DNA of 29,981 nt from Deltaproteobacteria bacterium (lineage in GTDB: Bacteria > Desulfobacterota_E > Deferrimicrobia > Deferrimicrobiales > Deferrimicrobiaceae): positions 1-29,981 of the forward strand of contig JAMDBZ010000022.1 of the NCBI GenBank assembly GCA_023488945.1. The letters are read 5' to 3'. Below, one piece after another: positions 7,763 through 15,851 of the stretch. The stretch's first letter is position 1, and the number at the start of each line of letters is the position of its first letter. Both the position numbers and the translations under genes were made by a program. Below the pieces are notes generated by a model, which saw nothing but the letters and a program-made list of their open reading frames with translations, made no database searches and was not told the DNA's origin.

Positions 7763-8518
7763 TCACGCCACGATTTCCTCGCCGAGGTACGCCTTGCGCA
7801 CCTGCGGGTCCGCCTTGATCTCCGCCGGGACGCCGTCGGCGATCACCGCCCCCTGGTGGAGCACCGTGATCCTCTCCGAGATGCCGAAGACGATGTCCAT
7901 GTCGTGCTCGGTGAAGACGAGCGTCAGGCCCTGCTCCTTCGCGATCCGCTGGAGGAGGGCGACCGTCTCCCGGCTCTCGAAGCGCGACATCCCGGCGGTC
8001 GGCTCGTCGAGCATCAGGAGCCGGGGCCGGGAGGCGAGCGAGATGGCGATCTCGAGCCGCTTCTGGTCCCCGTGGGACAGGACGGAGGCCGACGACTCCA
8101 TCTGGCCGAGCAGGCCCACCTGATCGAGGAGGGCGATCGCTTCCTCCCCGACGTCCCGATGGTTCCGGGCGAGCGCCAGCGGGTTGCGGCTCGTCCCGCG
8201 GTGGGCAAAGAGGGCCACCTGGACGTTCTCGAAGACCGACATCCGCGGGAAGATGTTGGTGATCTGGAACGACCGGCCGATTCCCTTCCGGATGATCCGG
8301 TGCGGGGGAAGGCCGGTGATCCGCTCCCCGTCGAAGACAACCTCTCCGGAATCGGGAGCGAACAGTCCCGTCATCACGTTGAACAGCGTCGACTTCCCGG
8401 CGCCGTTCGGCCCGATGATCGCGCGGATCTCCCCTTCCTCCACGGCGAGCGACACGTCCTGGAGGGCGCGCAGCCCCCCGAACGACTTCACGACGCCGCG
8501 GACTTCGAGAATGCCCAT
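7763..8518 (-). CDS. ABC transporter ATP-binding protein LivG
   Basis: 251 residues, the second ATPase of the LIV-type importer. Walker A is GPNGAGKST, the signature LSHGDQKRLEIA and Walker B LLMLDEPTAGMS, with the LivG-specific insertion around FPRMSVFENVQVALF. It ends in VRKAYLGEEIVA, as LivG proteins do. The ATG at 8518 lies inside the end of livHM, a 31-bp overlap longer than the usual four bases, so termination and restart must occur within the permease coding end. An AAGAG sequence just upstream is a modest ribosome site. Confidence 0.93.
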   Translation of the reverse strand: MGILEVRGVVKSFGGLRALQDVSLAVEEGEIRAIIGPNGAGKSTLFNVMTGLFAPDSGEVVFDGERITGLPPHRIIRKGIGRSFQITNIFPRMSVFENVQVALFAHRGTSRNPLALARNHRDVGEEAIALLDQVGLLGQMESSASVLSHGDQKRLEIAISLASRPRLLMLDEPTAGMSRFESRETVALLQRIAKEQGLTLVFTEHDMDIVFGISERITVLHQGAVIADGVPAEIKADPQVRKAYLGEEIVA

Positions 8519-10428
8519 CTCTTGATCCACCCGCCCCGGGTGAGCGCCCCCCGGGCCTTTTCGTTGAAGAAGCCGGTCACCCCGCCGGGGAGCAGCAGGA
8601 CCAGCAGGAGCAGGACGAGCCCCAGGACGAGCGCCCAGTACTCGGTCCATGCCACGATGTAGGAGTTGAGGACGATGAGAACCATCGCGCCGATCGCGGG
8701 CCCCGCGAAGGTGTAGATCCCCCCGATGATGGTCATCAGCACCGGGTCGGCCGACTTGGTCCAGTGGATGATGTCGGGGGAGATCGACTTCTCGGCGACG
8801 GCGTAGAGCCCGCCGGCCAGTCCCGTGAAGGCCCCCGCGACGACAAAGGCCAGCAGCTGGTACAGCTTGACGTTGACGCCGAGGTAGGCCGCCCGCTGTC
8901 CGTTCTCCCGGATCGCCTTGAGGGCCGCGCCGAACGGAGAGGAGCGGACGCGCCGCAGGAGCGCGATCGACAGCGCCGCGACGGCGAGGGCGAAGTAGTA
9001 CATCCCCCCCGTCGAGCCGATGTCGAGGGACATCCCCGCGAGGGAGATCTCCCGGACGGGGATCCCCTGGATCCCGTTGTCCCCGCCGGTGAAGCCGTAC
9101 CACTTGAAGGCGACCGTGTAGACGAGCTGGCCGAAGGCGAGGGTGAGCATCGCGAAGTGGACGCCCGCCAGACGGACGCAGAAGAAGCCGATGACGGCCG
9201 CGACGACCGCGGATGCCGCGATCGATGCCAGGAGGGCGGAAAGCGTGCCGACGCCCGTCTTGGTCAGCAGGAGCGCCACGGTGTAGGCGCCCACGCCGTA
9301 GAAAGCGGCCTGCCCGAACGAAAGGAGCCCCGTGGTCCCGAGGAGCAGGTTGAAGGCGATCGCCATGAGCGCCGCCACGAAGACCTGGGTCATGAGGTAC
9401 TGGTAGAACCGGCCTGCGAAGAGCGGCACTAGGAGCAGGACGGCGAGGGGGACGATCCACAGGAACGGGCGCGCCGAGAAGTGGACCGGCGAGATCTCCT
9501 GCGCCTCCATCCCCAGGTTCTTCTCGGAGAGCGGCTTGACCTTGAGCGGCCGGCCGAAGAGCCCCCACGGGCGGACGATGAGAACGACGACCATCAGGAG
9601 GTAGATGAACGCCATCTCGAACTCGGGGAAGACGATGATCCCGATCGTCTCGAGCGCCCCAATGAGCAGCGACCCGACGAGCGCCCCCCACAGGTTCCCC
9701 AGCCCCCCGATGACCACGACGACGAAGCACTCGATGATGATCTCGGTGCCCACCCCGGGGAACACCGTCCGGACGGGCGCGGCAAGCGCCCCGCCGAACC
9801 CGGCGAGGACCGCCCCGAAGGCGAAGACAAGAGTGAAGAGCGCCTTCATATTGATCCCGAGCGCGTCGGCCATCTCCCGGTCGGAGGCGGTGGCCCGCAC
9901 GATCTTGCCGGTCCGGGTCTTGTACAGGAGGTACCAGAGGATCACGGCCACGGCGGGCGCCGCAGCGAGGACCAGGATCGTGTAGATCGGGACGGTCCCG
10001 CCCAGGATCGTCACCGAGCCGTCGAGGGACGCCGGCATGGCGATCGACTTGAACTCCCCGCCGAAGACGTACCTGGCGAGGTCGTCGATCATGAGAACGA
10101 GGGCGAAGGTCAAAAGGAGCTGGTAGATCTCCTCCTGGATGTAGATCCGGCGCAGCAGGCCCATCTCGATCAGGACGCCGATGAGCGCCACGCCGAGCGG
10201 CGCCGCGACGAGCGCCAGGACGAAGCCGCCGGGCCCCGCGAGCTGGAGCGTGATCCAGTAGATGAAATAGGCCCCCAGCATGTAGAGCGAGCCGTGGGCG
10301 AAGTTGAGGATGTTGAGGACCCCGAACACCAGGGTCAGCCCCGACGAGATGAGGAAGAGGAACGCCGCCAGCCGCAGGGCGCTGGTGACCTGCACGACGA
10401 GGAAGGAGATGTCGAGGAATCCGGTCAT
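8488..10428 (-). CDS. Fused LivH-LivM permease of a LIV-type ABC transporter
   Basis: 646 residues combining both inner-membrane permeases in one chain. Residues 1-290 are LivH-like (LTLVFGVLNILNFAHGSLYMLGA region, then GGLGNLWGALVGSLLIGALE). After a hydrophilic linker around 295-315 (PLSEKNLGMEAQEISPVHFS), the rest is LivM-like (LLLGTTGLLSFGQAAFYGVGAY, GFTGGDNGIQGI, SPFGAALKAIRENGQRAAYLG). About eight membrane segments are expected in each half. LivH and LivM are usually separate proteins, and fusion fixes their 1:1 ratio. The ribosome site before ATG 10428 is weak (GGAAC), in contrast to the strong one of livK, and a 17-bp hairpin lies just upstream; both would lower permease output relative to binding protein. 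Confidence 0.93.
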   Translation of the reverse strand: MTGFLDISFLVVQVTSALRLAAFLFLISSGLTLVFGVLNILNFAHGSLYMLGAYFIYWITLQLAGPGGFVLALVAAPLGVALIGVLIEMGLLRRIYIQEEIYQLLLTFALVLMIDDLARYVFGGEFKSIAMPASLDGSVTILGGTVPIYTILVLAAAPAVAVILWYLLYKTRTGKIVRATASDREMADALGINMKALFTLVFAFGAVLAGFGGALAAPVRTVFPGVGTEIIIECFVVVVIGGLGNLWGALVGSLLIGALETIGIIVFPEFEMAFIYLLMVVVLIVRPWGLFGRPLKVKPLSEKNLGMEAQEISPVHFSARPFLWIVPLAVLLLVPLFAGRFYQYLMTQVFVAALMAIAFNLLLGTTGLLSFGQAAFYGVGAYTVALLLTKTGVGTLSALLASIAASAVVAAVIGFFCVRLAGVHFAMLTLAFGQLVYTVAFKWYGFTGGDNGIQGIPVREISLAGMSLDIGSTGGMYYFALAVAALSIALLRRVRSSPFGAALKAIRENGQRAAYLGVNVKLYQLLAFVVAGAFTGLAGGLYAVAEKSISPDIIHWTKSADPVLMTIIGGIYTFAGPAIGAMVLIVLNSYIVAWTEYWALVLGLVLLLLVLLLPGGVTGFFNEKARGALTRGGWIKRWAFSKSAAS

Positions 10429-10464
10429 TTTCGTTCCGTCACGCGGTGTGTCCGGGCGTCCATG

Positions 10465-10502
10465 CGCAGGGGGGCCGCTCCCCGTGGAGCGGCCCCCCTG
10501 CG
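10465..10502 (-). other. Very stable 17-bp hairpin between livK and livHM
   Basis: Left arm 10465-10481 and right arm 10486-10502 are perfectly complementary, GC-rich (CGCAGGGGGGCC...), with loop CCGT. There is no U-tract on the operon strand. Its place between the binding-protein gene and the permease gene matches the known pattern of 3'-stabilising or attenuating hairpins that raise binding-protein levels above the membrane components. Confidence 0.8.
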
Positions 10503-10512
10503 GCCGAAGATC

Positions 10513-11721
10513 CTACTTGTTTGCCGCCTGCGCCTTCTTCCATTCCGCGATCGAGTAGAGGACCTTGCTGGCGGGGAAGACCTGGGTCTTCCCGACGATC
10601 GCGAACGGGTACTGCTTCACGAAGGTCGTCTCCCCGACCATGAAGTCGCACGAGAGCTGGTGATCCTCCTTCCGCAGCGTCGCCGTGCCGCGCGGCAGGT
10701 CGAGCGTCAGCCCCTCGAGGGCGTGGATGACCTTCTCCGTGTCCGTCGACCCGGCCTTCTTGATCGCCTCGGCCAGGAAGTGGATCCCGTCATACCCTTC
10801 CGCCGCCCAGGCGCTCGGGTACTCCTTGTACCTGGCCAGGTACGCCTTCACGAATTCCCGGTTCCTCGCGGTGTTCGGCCAAAAGAAGTAGTACCGCTGG
10901 TCGGCGATGATTCCTTTGGGCATGTCCTTCCCGAGCTGCCTGACCACGGTGATGTCCGCCCCGGTGGCGATGATCCACTTCATCTTCTTGAAGAGGCCGT
11001 ACGGCTCGGCCTGCTTGATGAAGGCCACGAGGTCGCCGCCCCAGAGGGTGCAGAAGACCGCGTCGGGCTTGGCGGCCAGGATGGCGTTGATGTACGGAGT
11101 GTAGTCCGGGATGAAGAGCTTGGGCCACTGCTCCCCGATGAACTCGGCCTTCGGGTTCTGTTCCTTGGTCTTCGCCTTGAAGATCTCCCACATCGTCCGG
11201 CCGTACTCGTAGTCGGGGCCGATGTTGTAGAACTTGACGAGCTTCTTGTTCTTCGCCGCGTACAGCGCCAGCGAGTTGGCTTCCTGGGAGTTGCACGTGC
11301 CGGACCGGAAGGTGTAGCGGTTCCACTTCTCCTTCGTCAGCGTGTCGGTCGAGCCCACCGTGTCCATGAAGACGATCTTCTCCTGCCTGGCGATCTCCCC
11401 GATGGCGAGCGACACCGCCGAGCTCACCACGCCGAACAGCATGTTCACCCGGTCCTTCTGGATGTACCGCTTGGCGATGGAGGTCGCTTCCTGGACGTTC
11501 GCCTTGGAGTCCGTCACGAGGAGATCGATCTTCTTCCCGAGGACGCCCCCCTTCGCGTTGATCTCCTCGACGGCGAGCTCCGCCCCCTGTCTGCATGTGA
11601 TGCCCAGGTCCGCCGCCCGCCCCGACAACGGGAACAGGCCGCCCAGCTTGATCGTGTCCGCGGCGACCGCCGGGACGGCGAGCGCCAGCACCAGTGCCAC
11701 TGCCCAGAACGCCTTCTTCAT
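10513..11721 (-). CDS. Periplasmic substrate-binding protein of the LIV-type transporter (LivK-like)
   Basis: 402 residues. The N-terminus MKKAFWAVALVLALAVPAVA is a Sec signal peptide cleaved near Ala20/Ala21. The mature start DTIKLGGLFPLSGRAADLG, then GAELAVEEINAKGGVLGKKI, is the type I periplasmic-binding-fold signature of the leucine/amide-urea/aromatic-acid group. It has an aromatic-rich binding half (YNIGPDYEYGRTMWE, YYFFWP) and lacks the clear amino-acid-binding pattern of leucine-specific proteins. This suits an organic acid ligand, though only as inference. The ATG at 11721 has the strongest ribosome site of the operon, AAGGAGG, and overlaps the stop of the maoC-like gene as ATGA. A strong hairpin follows the stop. 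Confidence 0.93.
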   Translation of the reverse strand: MKKAFWAVALVLALAVPAVAADTIKLGGLFPLSGRAADLGITCRQGAELAVEEINAKGGVLGKKIDLLVTDSKANVQEATSIAKRYIQKDRVNMLFGVVSSAVSLAIGEIARQEKIVFMDTVGSTDTLTKEKWNRYTFRSGTCNSQEANSLALYAAKNKKLVKFYNIGPDYEYGRTMWEIFKAKTKEQNPKAEFIGEQWPKLFIPDYTPYINAILAAKPDAVFCTLWGGDLVAFIKQAEPYGLFKKMKWIIATGADITVVRQLGKDMPKGIIADQRYYFFWPNTARNREFVKAYLARYKEYPSAWAAEGYDGIHFLAEAIKKAGSTDTEKVIHALEGLTLDLPRGTATLRKEDHQLSCDFMVGETTFVKQYPFAIVGKTQVFPASKVLYSIAEWKKAQAANK

Positions 11722-12152
11722 TGCCCCTCCTCCTTTTTGGTCTCTTCTCCGGCTCCCCGCCTCCGCGGGGGGACGATGACCGCCTCCCCGTCGAGGACCA
11801 TCTCCTTCCTCTGGTTGAAACATTGCGTCCGCAGCCTGAGCCGCCTTTCCGAAACGACCTCGGCGACTTCGATACGCGCGGTGACCTCGTCGCCGATCTT
11901 CACGGGCCGCAGGAAACTGAGCGTCTGCGAAACGTAGAGGCATCCCGGGCCCGGCAGCTTCATCCCGATGACGGCGGAGAGCAGGCCGGCGGTCAGGATC
12001 CCGTGGGCGATCCGCTCCCCGAACCGGGTCTTCGCCGCGTACTCCTTGGAGATGTGGATCGGGTTGCGGTCCCCCGTGATCCCGGCGAAGAGGAAGACGT
12101 CCTCCTCGTTGATCACCTTGGTCATCTCCGCCGCGTCGCCGACTTTGTACAT
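11718..12152 (-). CDS. MaoC-family (R)-specific enoyl-CoA hydratase/dehydratase
   Basis: 144 residues with a single hot-dog fold, as in PhaJ. The hydratase-2 motif is present: GDRNPIHISKEYAAKTRFGERIAHG, with Asp28 and His33 matching the catalytic Asp31/His36 pair of PhaJ. Reversible hydration of an enoyl-CoA is the expected reaction. The ATG at 12152 (MYKVGD) is chosen because it follows GAGGG and because the sigma-54 promoter at 12189-12204 places transcription start shortly upstream; longer starts would lie in or before the promoter. First gene of the seven-gene operon. With the two CoA-transferases it suggests that the imported compound becomes an unsaturated or hydroxy acyl-CoA. Confidence 0.9.
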   Translation of the reverse strand: MYKVGDAAEMTKVINEEDVFLFAGITGDRNPIHISKEYAAKTRFGERIAHGILTAGLLSAVIGMKLPGPGCLYVSQTLSFLRPVKIGDEVTARIEVAEVVSERRLRLRTQCFNQRKEMVLDGEAVIVPPRRRGAGEETKKEEGQ

Positions 12153-12188
12153 GCCGCCCTCGGGATGGTCGCGTACCCAGGGGAATCC

Positions 12189-12204
12189 AGCAAGGGGGGT
12201 GCCA
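12189..12204 (-). promoter_or_regulatory. Sigma-54 (-24/-12) promoter for the maoC-liv-CoA-transferase operon
   Basis: On the minus strand the sequence reads TGGCACCCCCCTTGCT. TGGCAC, five bases, TTGCT matches the RpoN consensus TGGCAC-N5-TTGCW at every defined position. The -12 GC lies about 40 bases before the maoC ATG, leaving a short leader. An enhancer-binding activator gene sits immediately upstream on the same strand, which strengthens the call. Confidence 0.88.
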
Positions 12205-12392
12205 GACGAAGAAAACAGGATCTGCTGTTTTATTCTGTCATATAACAATACAGATATATTGCCATTTTTAATACAAATCCAAAAATCGAATGTTTTGGAG
12301 ATTGATGTACCTGAAAAGATACGCTATTTCAGGTGCAGACTCGAAAACCCGGGAAATCCATTTCGCCCTACGGCCTTCGGCAATAATGTATC
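12205..12392. promoter_or_regulatory. AT-rich regulatory island with inverted repeats (candidate activator sites)
   Basis: The stretch is sharply richer in A and T than the rest of the window. It holds three perfect inverted repeats: AAAACAG/CTGTTTT (12212-12218, 12225-12231), CCAAAA/TTTTGG (12279-12284, 12293-12298) and ACCTGAAA/TTTCAGGT (12309-12316, 12327-12334, 10-base spacer). The last lies just over 100 bp upstream of the -24 box, a usual distance for a sigma-54 enhancer. The first, read on the minus strand, ends in UUUU and could also be a weak terminator for the activator gene. A further GTATC/GATAC pair (12406-12421) falls inside the activator's last codons. The AT richness may also ease looping or bind IHF-like proteins. 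Confidence 0.55.
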
Positions 12393-14162
12393 TCAATTGG
12401 TATATGTATCTATTTTGATACGATCGATCGGGATCCCGTGCCGCTTCATTTTCTCGTACAACTTGACCCGGTGGATCCTAAGGAGGCCCGCCGCACGGGA
12501 CTTGTTCCAGCCGGCTGCGGAAAGGGCGGCCAAGATCGCCAGGCGCTCCGCCTCGGCCCGGGCCGAGGCGAGCGATCCCGGCGAAACCTCCTTCCGGGCG
12601 CCGGGCACGGCGCGCAGGAGGTGAGCCGGGAGGTGTTCCGGGAGGATGACGTCGGCGTGCGCCATCGCCACGGCCCGCTCCAGGACGTTCCGGAGCTCGC
12701 GGACGTTCCCCGGCCAGGAGTACGAGCCGAGAATCCCGAGCGCCTCCGGGGAGAGACGCTTGCGCGGCTCGCCCGAATCCGCGGACAGCCTCGAAAGGAC
12801 ATGCTCCGAGATCTCCGGGATGTCCTCCCGCCGCTCGCGCAGCGGCGGGATGCGGAGCGGGATCACGTTGACCCGGTAATAGAGGTCGGCCCGGAACTTC
12901 CCCTTGCCCACGAGCTCCTCGATGTTGCCCCCTGTGGCGGCGATGATCCGGATGTCGACCCGGCGGGGGGAGGTCCCGCCGACCCGCTCCAGCTCCCTCT
13001 CCTGGAGGACGCGAAGCAGCTTCGCCTGCATCGGGAGCGGCATGTCGCCGATCTCGTCGAGGAAGAACGTCCCCCCCTCGGCCATCTCGAACTTGCCCGG
13101 CTTGCCCCCCTTCTTCGCGCCGGTGAACGCCCCCTCCTCGTAGCCGAACAGCTCCGACTCGAGCAGCTCGGCGGGGACGGCGGCGCAGTTGAGCTTGATG
13201 AAGGGGCCGCTCCGCCGCGCCCCCGCCGCGTGGATGGCGTGGGCGAAGAGCTCCTTGCCCGTCCCCGTCTCACCGCGCAGCAGGACGGTGGAATCCGTCC
13301 GGGAGGCCCGGCGCGCCTCCTCCTTGGCGGCGGAGATGGCGGGCCCCGAGCCGACGATGCTCGCGAAGGTGTACCGCGCGCCGCGCAGGTGGGTGAGCTC
13401 ATCCTCGTAGTACCGGACCTTCGACTCGAGAAGGTTCATCTTCGCCGCCAGGTCCCGGAGCTGCTCCATGTCCTTGAAGACGACGCGGCCGTACGCGCCG
13501 ACGACCCGGTTCCCCTCGCGCAGCGGGATCCGGTTGACGATCACCTCCCGGCCGCGGATCGTCTGCGGCTCCCCCATCTCGGCCACGCCGGTCCTCGCCA
13601 CGACGTGCATCCGCGTATTGTCGATGACCTCGGTGACGCGCTTCCCGATCGCCCCCTCGACCGACGTGCCGAGGAACCCGGCGTACCCCTCGCTGATCAT
13701 CGTGATGACGCCGCCCGCGTCGACGACCACCATCCACTCCCCCGAGCCGGCGAGCACCTCCTCGAGCGTCTGCACGAGGACCTTGGTCGAGTCGAGCTCG
13801 CGCGAGATCTTCTCCATCTCCGTGATGTCCTGGAAGATCGAGACGGCGCCGATCAGCGCGCCGCCCCGGAAGATCGGGGAGCGGTTCGTGAGGACCGTGC
13901 GGGCGCCGATCGCCTGCGGGCGCCCGACCTCGGGCTCCCCGGTCCGCAGGACGTTGACGAGGCCGGAGTTGGGGACGATGTCGAGGAGCTTCGCCCCGAG
14001 CGCCCGTTCCTTCGGGACCCCGAGGATTCGGGCGGCGGCGGCGTTGAAGACGATGATCGTCGCGTCCCGGTCGATCGCGAGGACGCCCGATGGAAGGGCG
14101 TCGAGGAGCGTCCCCAGGAGCGGGCCGGCCCCGGCGGGGAACCCGTCGCGCCGGTCAGGCAC
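12393..14162 (-). CDS. PAS-PAS sigma-54-dependent enhancer-binding activator
   Basis: 589 residues. PAS 1 spans about 15-115 ([20 protein letters not shown]) and PAS 2 about 135-230. A short coiled linker ([19 protein letters not shown]) precedes the AAA+ domain, which has Walker A GETGTGKE (297-304), the sigma-54-contacting GAFTGA loop (344-349) and Walker B GGTFFLDE (363-370). A Fis-type helix-turn-helix closes the protein ([20 protein letters not shown]). No receiver domain exists, so it senses a ligand or redox state directly through PAS. It starts at GTG 14162 with GGGAGGGG upstream and overlaps the Fe-S gene by eight bases. It is probably the activator of the adjoining sigma-54 promoter. 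Its last codons run into the AT-rich island. Confidence 0.93.
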   Translation of the reverse strand: MPDRRDGFPAGAGPLLGTLLDALPSGVLAIDRDATIIVFNAAAARILGVPKERALGAKLLDIVPNSGLVNVLRTGEPEVGRPQAIGARTVLTNRSPIFRGGALIGAVSIFQDITEMEKISRELDSTKVLVQTLEEVLAGSGEWMVVVDAGGVITMISEGYAGFLGTSVEGAIGKRVTEVIDNTRMHVVARTGVAEMGEPQTIRGREVIVNRIPLREGNRVVGAYGRVVFKDMEQLRDLAAKMNLLESKVRYYEDELTHLRGARYTFASIVGSGPAISAAKEEARRASRTDSTVLLRGETGTGKELFAHAIHAAGARRSGPFIKLNCAAVPAELLESELFGYEEGAFTGAKKGGKPGKFEMAEGGTFFLDEIGDMPLPMQAKLLRVLQERELERVGGTSPRRVDIRIIAATGGNIEELVGKGKFRADLYYRVNVIPLRIPPLRERREDIPEISEHVLSRLSADSGEPRKRLSPEALGILGSYSWPGNVRELRNVLERAVAMAHADVILPEHLPAHLLRAVPGARKEVSPGSLASARAEAERLAILAALSAAGWNKSRAAGLLRIHRVKLYEKMKRHGIPIDRIKIDTYTN

Positions 14163-14595
14163 GGGAGCCCCTCCCGACGGGGCACTCCGCCTGGCAGGCG
14201 AAGCAGTAATAGTAGTTCCCCGTCATGAAGTTCTGCCAGAGCTCCAGGGAAAGCCGGCTCTTGAGCAGCTCCCTCCGATCCTCCGGGGAGGCCTCGACGA
14301 GATCCATGAGGAAGCCCCGCCACGCGCGGAACCCGCCGGCGAAGATCCGGTCGCCGCACTTCTTCTTGTCGATCCGTCCTCCGCCCGACAGCGCCCCGGT
14401 GGGGCACGCCTCGACGCAAGCGCGGCAGTGAATGCACGGCGTCAGCGGGAGCGGGTCCCCCGGGGCGACGTCCGCGTCGGTCACCACGCCGCCCAGCCGC
14501 ACGGCGGGACCGAACGCCGGCGTCACGAGGAGGCCGCTCTCGCCGTACCCGCCCAGGCCCGCCGCGACCGCCGCGACTTCCGCCTGCGCGATCAT
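14155..14595 (-). CDS. Short double-[4Fe-4S] protein, related to the C-terminal half of QueG-type proteins
   Basis: 146 residues from ATG 14595, chosen because GGGGAGG lies just upstream; an in-frame ATG at 14613 has no such site. The start, [28 protein letters not shown], matches the segment before the ferredoxin domain in epoxyqueuosine-reductase-like and related corrinoid/Fe-S proteins. Those proteins have roughly 100 or more residues ahead of it, which are absent here. Eight cysteines are arranged as CxxCxxCxxxCP (54, 57, 60, 64), Cys80, and CxxCxxxCP (131, 134, 138), enough for two [4Fe-4S] clusters. Its stop overlaps the activator's start. Either a degraded remnant or, given the clean start and complete cysteine set, an electron-transfer or redox-sensing partner of the PAS activator. 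Confidence 0.75.
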   Translation of the reverse strand: MIAQAEVAAVAAGLGGYGESGLLVTPAFGPAVRLGGVVTDADVAPGDPLPLTPCIHCRACVEACPTGALSGGGRIDKKKCGDRIFAGGFRAWRGFLMDLVEASPEDRRELLKSRLSLELWQNFMTGNYYYCFACQAECPVGRGSRA

Positions 14596-14664
14596 TCCAC
14601 ACCTCCCCATCACGCTTGAAACGTTATTTTATCAGCCTCGCATCCCGGATCATGAAAAATCCCC

Positions 14665-14720
14665 TTGCCCGCGGCTCCTCGGCCGGCATATATATGAAAA
14701 CTGACTTACATATATACATA
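14665..14720 (+). promoter_or_regulatory. Promoter/operator region of the vapBC-like operon
   Basis: A TTGCCC box (14665-14670) is followed after 18 bases by TATATA (14689-14694). The latter sits inside a ten-base palindrome, CATATATATG (14687-14696), and a related ACATATATACATAT follows at 14709-14722. Short palindromes over the promoter suit autoregulation by the ribbon-helix-helix antitoxin. The exact boxes are uncertain. Confidence 0.45.
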
Positions 14721-14733
14721 TCGGAGGAGACCC

Positions 14734-14928
14734 GTGCGCACCGCCGTCAAGATGACCTCGATCCGCCTGGATACCCGCCTGGCCGACGAGGCGACCCGTC
14801 TCCTCGGGGCCAGGAGCAGGACGGAAGCCGTTCACATCGCCCTCAAGGAGATCGTGGCGCTCAAGAAATTCAAGGAGCTGATGAAGAAACACGGGGGGAA
14901 GCACGCGTTCGCGGCCCATGAGGAATAG
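14734..14928 (+). CDS. VapB-like ribbon-helix-helix antitoxin
   Basis: 64 residues starting at GTG 14734, with GGAGGAG ahead of it. MTSIRLDTRLADEATRLLG followed by RTEAVHIALKEIVALKK is the DNA-binding ribbon-helix-helix pattern of the VapB/DUF2191 group. The charged C-terminus (KELMKKHGGKHAFAAHEE) is where the toxin would be bound. It overlaps the toxin gene by 11 bases, the usual arrangement. It should neutralise the PIN toxin and repress its own promoter, probably through the AT-rich palindromes just upstream. Confidence 0.88.
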   Translation: MRTAVKMTSIRLDTRLADEATRLLGARSRTEAVHIALKEIVALKKFKELMKKHGGKHAFAAHEE

Positions 14929-15328
14929 GATCGTCGTCTTCGACACGTCGGTCCTCGTCGATCAATTCAGGACGAACCGCCATGCGGAGCGGATGAGAGA
15001 CCTTGCCGGCATCGTCCGGAGCTCATCCGTCGTCCTGTCCGAGCTGCTGCGGGGCGCCACGACGAAGCAGGACAGGGACCTCGTCGCCGCCCTGGCGAGG
15101 AACCACCCGATCCTGGTCCCTATGGAATCGAACTGGCTGGAGTCGGGCGCCATCCTGTCGAAGATGAGGGAGGATCAGGGGTTCCCTCCCGGCAAGCTGA
15201 GAGACCTTCATTTCGACGTGCTCATCGCCCTGACGGCCAGGAGCCACGGTGCGACGCTCATCACGTCCAATGCGACCGACTTCGGAATGATCCGGAAGTA
15301 CCGGGATTTCCGATTCGAGGCCTGGTAG
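14918..15328 (+). CDS. VapC-like PIN-domain ribonuclease toxin
   Basis: 136 residues. The acidic PIN active site is complete: Asp9 in VVFDTSVLVD, Glu42 in LSELLRG, Asp100 in LHFDVLIALTA and Asp121 in ITSNATDF. Proteins of this family cleave tRNA or rRNA with Mg2+. Translation is coupled to the antitoxin through an 11-base overlap; no separate ribosome site is evident. The cleavage target cannot be predicted from sequence. Confidence 0.92.
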   Translation: MRNRIVVFDTSVLVDQFRTNRHAERMRDLAGIVRSSSVVLSELLRGATTKQDRDLVAALARNHPILVPMESNWLESGAILSKMREDQGFPPGKLRDLHFDVLIALTARSHGATLITSNATDFGMIRKYRDFRFEAW

Positions 15329-15345
15329 GTCGCCGGAGAGCCGTC

Positions 15346-15825
15346 ATGGCCGATCGCGGGGAAAAGGAGGTCCGGGCCTTCTTCGAGGCCCGGGGGCTCG
15401 GCAAGGCGATCCACTCGTTCGAGGAGTCGACGCACAACTCGGAGCTGGCGGCGAAGACGCTCGGCGTTTCGGTCGGCCAGATCGCCAAGACGATCCTGCT
15501 CCTGGTCGACGACGCCCCGGCGGTCGTCGTCATCTCCGGGGACAGGCGGGTCGATTTCAAGAAGGTGAAAGCGCTGCGCGGGGGACGGCGGGTGCGGCTG
15601 GCGGGCCCCGAGGACGTGGTCGCCCACACCGGGTTTGCGGTCGGCGCCGTCTCGCCGGTGGCGCTTCCTCCCGGGATCCCGGTCTACCTGGACCTCTCCC
15701 TGCGCCGGTTCGAAACGATCTACCCGGCCGCCGGCGAAACGAACAACATGTTCGTCACGACCCCCGACGAGCTGCTCGCCCTCACCCGCGCCGAGGAGCG
15801 CGATCTCGCCCGGGCCGAGGGCTGA
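15346..15825 (+). CDS. YbaK/ProX-type aminoacyl-tRNA deacylase
   Basis: 159 residues of the YbaK/EbsC fold, trans-editing enzymes that hydrolyse mischarged tRNA such as Cys-tRNA(Pro). Recognisable parts are HNSELAAKTLGVSVGQIAKT, VVVISGDRRVDFKKVKAL and FAVGAVSPVALPPGIPVYLD. The C-terminal ETIYPAAGETNNMFVTTPDEL is typical of the family. The ATG at 15346 follows GGAGAG and is only 17 bases after vapC, so it may be transcribed with the toxin-antitoxin genes. The gene converges with the response regulator gene, leaving 26 bases between stops that contain a GC-rich palindrome around 15829-15842. Confidence 0.9.
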   Translation: MADRGEKEVRAFFEARGLGKAIHSFEESTHNSELAAKTLGVSVGQIAKTILLLVDDAPAVVVISGDRRVDFKKVKALRGGRRVRLAGPEDVVAHTGFAVGAVSPVALPPGIPVYLDLSLRRFETIYPAAGETNNMFVTTPDELLALTRAEERDLARAEG

Positions 15826-15851
15826 ACACGCCGGGGCCGGCGCATCCCCGC

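Noticed and set aside
7752..7766. GTG start for livF overlapping livG by four bases
   Set aside because: It remains possible, but ATG 7751 has the better ribosome site and matches the family N-terminus.
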